Below are positions 6,657-10,431 of a stretch of 10,431 nucleotides of DNA, piece by piece (position 1 is the first letter of the stretch; each line of letters opens with the position of its first letter). Origin of the DNA: Paraglomus occultum (lineage: Eukaryota; Glomeromycota; Glomeromycetes; Paraglomerales; Paraglomeraceae). The stretch lies in contig CAJVPJ010001333.1 of the NCBI GenBank assembly GCA_910592205.1, positions 1-10,431 on the forward strand. Direction: 5' to 3'. A program made the position numbers and the translations under genes. The notes beneath the pieces are model-generated. The model made no database searches. It was given only the letters and a program-made list of their open reading frames with translations, and was not told where the DNA came from.

Positions 6657-9419
6657 ATGAGCGCAATTAACACATCTCAAGGTATTCATAATAACATGCA
6701 ACTCGGTTACTATGCTCATTGCTTTCATACTTATATTATCATATTAATATTCGTTGTTTAAGAACCAAGTGAAAAAAAGTGTAGCGGTTGTCACATAACG
6801 AAGAAAACGATCGAATTTTGCAGGCCAAAACGTAATGATCCAGAACATGAACATGCAACATGTAATCATTGTTCCGAAAGACTGAAAAATAAAAGAAAGA
6901 CAAGAGTGGAAATGATGGAATCTAATACCGATCAAGACAGAAGCGTCATGTTATCCCGGAGTAACAGTGGATCAAGCACTACACAGATAAACAGTAATTT
7001 GACGGGTTTTCAATTGTCTTTCGATAGTGATGATTTTATTTCAGAATCAATTCCCTATCTATCATCGAATGAAATTATCGACGAACAAATTGAAGATAAC
7101 CCCGATGCGATCCTGTATGAAATAAATGAAGTATACGATGTTATTTTCCGAGCATTTGAAGAAGCAAGATTATCTGAAGAACCAGTTGAACGTACCTTTG
7201 AAATTGAATTGGATACAGAATTGATGGAAATTGTTTCCGCCATTGACCACTCTTCTGATGTTAAGATGATAAAAGATAAATTCCGTGAGCTTTCTCGATT
7301 TCTCATCTGGCCAATTGAATCTGGCTCTGGTTATTATTGGGAAATACGAAAAATACACTTACGTACAAGACATAAACAGTTAACGAATTCCGCTACCATG
7401 TATCTTGGATGTACAATGCGAGATGATCGAGCATGGCAACGCCCAGAAGACCAAACTGTTATAAGACGGAGTGAAACTCGTGCACCTATTAATAGATATA
7501 ACTGTGCTGGAAATATTAACCTATCCATTGATGTAGCGAACAGACGAGCTGTAGTCAATATTTCCCATCAGCTTCAACACGAACATCCAACATACCGACG
7601 GGTAATGTTTCCTGATAAAGCAAAAGAGTGGATCAGAACAAACATACATTATATTTTGCAAAACACGAGCGTATATCGAAGACTCTGTGATGAAAACCTT
7701 ATAAATCCAGAGATACATACGAAAGAGCAAGTATACTACTGGACATCATTGTATAAAAGAAATAGTTATATAATGAATCGGGAAAACCAACTTGTCTCAG
7801 CAAAACTATACCTCGAACAGCCTAAGTTCTCTGTAAAAGGATTCAAGACGCTCACATACATAGAAAACGAATTTGTGCGGGCACTGGGATTCATAACGCC
7901 ATTGTTCGGAAGTATTGGTGCTGAAACAGTAACAGAGGTTATCATTGATTCCACATTCAAAACAAATCAAGAACGGTTTGAACTGTTTGCAGTAAACGCT
8001 AATTGTGGAGGGTACGGTATGCCTATTGCATATTTATACCTCTGTACTTACGATGGCACAGAAGAAGCTCGATCCAATCCCGAAAATACAATCCAAACTC
8101 GAGTTGAGGCACTACAGAAATTTTTCACCAACCTTCGACAAGAGGGACTTAAGCCAGCATTTGTTCTCTTAGATAAAGATGCAGGAGAGATATCAGCTGT
8201 AAGTGCAGCATGGTCATGGATCGCAAATATTCAATTGTGTTATTGGCACTTAGAACACGCTATTGATCGAAGGTTAAAAGACAGAAAATCAAAAACACGA
8301 ATGTATACTGAAACTAAGGCTTTAGAAGCAAACCGTATTTTTAGTTTTATTGATCCATCTTGGATTATGAGAGACAATGACAATAATAGTCTTTGGTGTC
8401 CAGATGAGTCTGTGAAAGAACTATTAGATATGGTTAAAAAACATGCGAATATGCATCCACTCATTCCACTATCAAAGAATACTTTCCTAAATTCAAGAGA
8501 AATATACCACCATTGTGTCAGAGAGGTGTATCAATTCTGTCATTCACGAGATCTAAGAAAACTATGGGGTTATTTATGGATGAGTTGGTACAATGAAAAA
8601 GACTGGAAACTATTCGCTCGATCTTCCTACTCACCTGCCATGCCGTTGGCACGCACAACAATGATTACGGAAAGTCACTGGCGTGTGCTGAAATACAATT
8701 ACAAATATTATTACAACAGACCGCGACTCGATCATCTTACCCAAATCTTGGCTGAACAGCTAATTCCCGACTTCGAATTCAAGTTAGCGCAGTATAATCG
8801 AAACCGTGGATTTCCGACTTGGTGGCAGAATTTTAAAAAGGACTGGAACAGCATCTCGTTAGCTGATATTGAGCCTGGAATGGATGACAGATATCATGTT
8901 GATATTAATAACTGGATATGCTCATGTCCCGCATACTTAAGGAGTAGATATCTCATTTGCAAACATCTCGTCTGTAAAAAAAATGGTAGACAGTTTATAC
9001 CCACATACACTGAAACAGCACGCCGCCATGATTATCCCTTTCTTGTCTTCGAAAACAATAATCTTCCGACTATTACCCCGACAAACAATCCTTGGGTTAT
9101 GTATGGGATGAATGAGGAACTTGACACTCACAATGAGGAAGATTCTGGTACAGTCATCGAACAAGAAACACTTGAGCATACCGGACTCGATGTGCTGGCA
9201 GAGAGGCGTCAGCGGCTGGCTGTATATAGAAGAAAGTTCGAAGCCGCACTAGCGTTGTATGAACGGGAAATAGACAACGACGATTTCGTAAGAAATTACG
9301 ATGCACTGGTAAGGCCAATAGTCAAAGCAGTCGACGAATGTGAACAAGCTTTACAAGCTCGTAGTCAGCAGGGTACCTGGGGTCCAAATAGTGGAAGGCT
9401 TGCGTTTTGGTTGCGTTGA
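6657..9419 (+). CDS. MULE transposase with N-terminal Cys zinc motif and C-terminal SWIM finger (join 6657-6681, 6763-9419)
   Basis: This enzyme would cut and rejoin the element's ends in the nucleus. With the intron removed it has 893 residues. C15xxC18 and C42xxC45 form an N-terminal zinc motif with a basic tail (KNKRK), likely DNA-binding. An acidic, Ser-rich linker follows (about 57-150). The RNase H-like MULE core has Asp404 (VIIDSTFKTN, codon 7947), Asp479 (LLDKDAGE, codon 8172), the CYWH motif Cys501/His504 and Glu645 (TESHWRVLK, codon 8670). The SWIM finger is C728xC730x10C741xH743 (8919-8966), and a charged, probably helical tail spans about 815-880. All catalytic and zinc residues are present and there is no internal stop. 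I chose the ATG at 6657 because of the TATA position. The ATG at 6552 is in the same frame and would add 35 low-complexity residues (928 in total). Without splicing, the first ATG after the intron is 6912, which would lose the zinc motif. Confidence 0.93.
6682..6762 (+). other. Intron in the transposase gene (81 nt)
   Basis: Starts GTATTC after CTCAAG, contains a TATTAAT branch-like site at 6742-6748 and ends TTTAAG. Its length is a multiple of three and it holds a single in-frame stop, TAA at 6759-6761. Splicing joins SQ to EPSEKKC through a Glu codon made of bases 6681, 6763 and 6764, restoring the open frame that encodes the zinc motif, which has no ATG of its own. Confidence 0.8.
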
Positions 9420-9549
9420 TCTTGGAAACCATTATAATTATAATAATAAAAAAGTTGTTTACAAATATTAAATAAATAATTGTGACGCGATGTTTGTTAT
9501 TATTATTATTGTGCGACATCCGATTCCGAAGCTCGATTGTTCCGATCCG
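9420..9549 (+). terminator. Transposase 3' untranslated region with polyadenylation-like signals
   Basis: AATAAA occurs at 9445-9450 and again at 9471-9476, 26 and 52 bases after the stop codon, in very AT-rich DNA ahead of the right terminal repeat. A run of TTATTATTATTATT follows at about 9497. These are plausible 3'-end signals; the composition means that chance occurrence cannot be excluded. Confidence 0.4.
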
Positions 9550-9574
9550 AACATTCTCACATGATCCGAACATT
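9544..9574 (-). repeat. Two direct copies of a 12-bp motif at the right end
   Basis: GATCCGAACATT occurs at 9544-9555 and again at 9563-9574, 19 bp apart from start to start. The outer copy is inside the terminal repeat and has an exact mirror at 6224-6235. The inner copy is matched on the left only for its first six bases (AATGTT at 6243-6248). Repeated subterminal motifs in transposons often bind the transposase; that role here is inferred. Confidence 0.7.
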
Positions 9575-9599
9575 TTTTTTCGCCATGGCTAGGTTACTA
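9550..9599 (-). repeat. Right terminal inverted repeat (50 bp)
   Basis: Read on the minus strand it begins TAGTAACCTAGCCATGGCG and matches the left repeat at 48 of 50 positions, including the eight-A run. It is the natural transposase-binding end. Confidence 0.95.
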
Positions 9600-9608
9600 G
9601 TTTCTCCT
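9600..9608. repeat. Target-site duplication, right copy (9 bp)
   Basis: GTTTCTCCT is identical to 6190-6198. The absence of any mismatch fixes the element's ends at 6199 and 9599. Confidence 0.95.
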
Positions 9609-9675
9609 CCTTCGATTTCAGTAATGTTGTTTTCAAGTGATTGGGTAGAGCCATATAAAATATGCGTGTGCGCAT

Positions 9676-10431
9676 CTAGCACGCTTAATAGTAACCATTA
9701 AACAAACCATAAAAATAATTATGTGTATACGGACATTCCATTATCTTTTAGCACATTTCTCGACAATCCAGTAACTTCTTGATTGCTGTAAACAAAAAAC
9801 ATATTTCGTTGAAAAATTACTGAAGCTGAGAAAAAAAGGTATTTTTTTATTGCAAATCAGGGAATGTGAAACGCAGCGCGTGTTTTTGTCAAATACTTTT
9901 CGCATTGTGTACGTAACAATATTTAGAGACAAAATGTTCGCTAAGTATAAGGTTGTTATTGGTCGTCAATATGTAAAAATTTTATATTAATTAATTAATC
10001 TTTGCATAGACGTCTGAATAGGCAAATCAAAATTTACTTTGCGATCTTCACATACATAGTTGGTAGACTTGCATCGTTAGGGACTACATTATCATTAAAT
10101 ATAAAAGTAGTGGTGATAGATCTTCAACGGATTGATACCATAGATAAGCAGCGGAATGAATCAAAGATTTTGGTTCTTACAAAGTGTCAGACATTTTATC
10201 GATCGGAAGATTTCAAAGAAGGCTTGGGATAACTTTTATCTACAGGATTCTTGCACGTTGCGTTTGAATACTATTATCCAATGTCAAATGAAGCAATCAC
10301 GATGAAGAGTTGAACCAGATAACTCTGCGAATTGTACGGATCGTTTTGAGAGAAGTATAAAAACAATGTTGGGAAACGCGAAACCAACTGAAATTGACAA
10401 TGAAGCTTAAACTGACCTAGTATTATTATTC
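9676..10431. other. AT-rich region without a supported gene
   Basis: Lies upstream of the interrupted minus-strand ORF and might hold its promoter or earlier exons, but no clear signal was found. The minus-strand 63-codon frame at 9741-9932 and the plus-strand 76-codon frame at 10002-10232 have no recognisable motif. Near the right edge, about 10292-10410, a short open frame has a protein-like residue mix but no start codon at its beginning and no family match; it could be the edge of something continuing past the window. Confidence 0.5.

Larger units (their letters stand above)
6199..9599 (+). mobile_element. Complete autonomous Mutator-like (MULE) DNA transposon, 3401 bp
   Basis: All parts of a cut-and-paste MULE are present: 50-bp terminal inverted repeats, a perfect 9-bp target duplication, and one internal gene for an uninterrupted transposase with the full DDE set and SWIM finger. 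The gene is preceded by about 450 bp containing a TATA box and followed by only 130 bp before the right terminal repeat. No second gene (such as the mudrB-type partner of maize Mutator) is present, and no free room exists for one. The TIRs are much shorter than the roughly 200-bp TIRs of classical plant Mutator. The identical duplications, near-identical TIRs and intact frame indicate a recent insertion that is probably still capable of movement; that last step is inference. Confidence 0.95.
5945..9654 (-). pseudogene. Minus-strand ORF split by the MULE insertion (5945-6189 and 9600-9654)
   Basis: Skipping the transposon and one copy of the 9-bp duplication, the minus strand reads without interruption from an ATG at 9654-9652 to a TAA at 5947-5945: 300 nt, 99 residues plus stop. 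An earlier in-frame ATG at 9675 directly follows a TAG. The junction falls in SKEEKPIDVNLD, where the codon for Pro is completed across the insertion point. The first half is Lys/Glu/Asp-rich (IELFDDKKNEEKE) and the second half is Tyr/His/Leu-containing (HKYSNLFPVNLLDVHSQYNA). No domain is recognised. The last 17 codons are doubtful because another frame there also reads protein-like, so a frameshift or intron near 6000 is possible. With the 3.4-kb insertion the gene cannot give this product unless the element excises or is spliced out. Confidence 0.5.

Noticed and set aside
6552-6761. Separate 69-codon gene upstream of the transposase
   Set aside because: It is in the same frame as the transposase and ends within the predicted intron; the first part is low complexity and the TATA box is too close to its ATG.
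7055-9179. Several minus-strand frames of 60-85 codons inside the transposase gene
   Set aside because: They are antisense shadows of a strongly supported coding sequence.
6906-9419. Transposase starting at GTG 6906
   Set aside because: GTG is not a normal eukaryotic start; the frame is open upstream to 6762 and encodes a zinc motif that joins to an ATG exon through a good intron.
10002-10232. Plus-strand frame of 76 codons
   Set aside because: No recognisable domain, and the early part is biased to Ile/Tyr/Phe as in chance AT-rich frames.
1-10431. tRNA, rRNA, CRISPR array or viral genome
   Set aside because: No tRNA B-box-like sequence with a matching stem, no rRNA landmarks, no regularly spaced repeats, and no viral replication or capsid motifs were seen on either strand.

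Overview
The window looks like eukaryotic, AT-rich fungal DNA. The evidence is short GT..AG introns with yeast-like branch sites, a kinase fragment of a style I associate with Glomeromycotina and relatives, and a fungal-type DUF726 gene relic. The species cannot be fixed from sequence alone; an early-diverging fungus (Mucoromycota, perhaps an arbuscular mycorrhizal lineage) is an inference.

The one clearly intact unit is a complete autonomous DNA transposon of the Mutator/MULE superfamily at 6199-9599. It has 50-bp terminal inverted repeats (48/50 matching), an identical 9-bp target-site duplication on both sides (6190-6198 and 9600-9608), a TATA box, a 5' intron of 81 nt and a single transposase gene. 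The transposase carries an N-terminal Cys zinc motif, the DDE catalytic residues, the MULE CxxH motif and a C-terminal SWIM finger. Removing the element and one duplication copy joins the flanks into one uninterrupted minus-strand reading frame of 99 codons, so the element appears to have landed inside a coding sequence.

The rest is mostly relics. On the minus strand at 2246-4003 lies a heavily frameshifted pseudogene of a DUF726 (TMCO4/Mil1-like) membrane hydrolase-fold protein, still showing three recognisable introns. On the plus strand at 4806-5220 is a protein-kinase N-lobe remnant with an in-frame stop and a damaged glycine loop, followed by an exon-like fragment of unknown family (5228-5455). 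A weaker candidate spliced frame with very good intron signals lies at 768-1199. The remaining stretches (1-767, 1200-2245, 4004-4805, 5456-5944, 9676-10431) are AT-rich with no gene I can support.

Layout, left to right: AT-rich spacer; possible two-exon frame; spacer; DUF726 pseudogene (-); spacer; kinase relic (+) and fragment; spacer; interrupted ORF (-) split by the MULE, whose own gene is on +; spacer. The picture is a decaying, transposon-invaded accessory region in which the newest component is the MULE.
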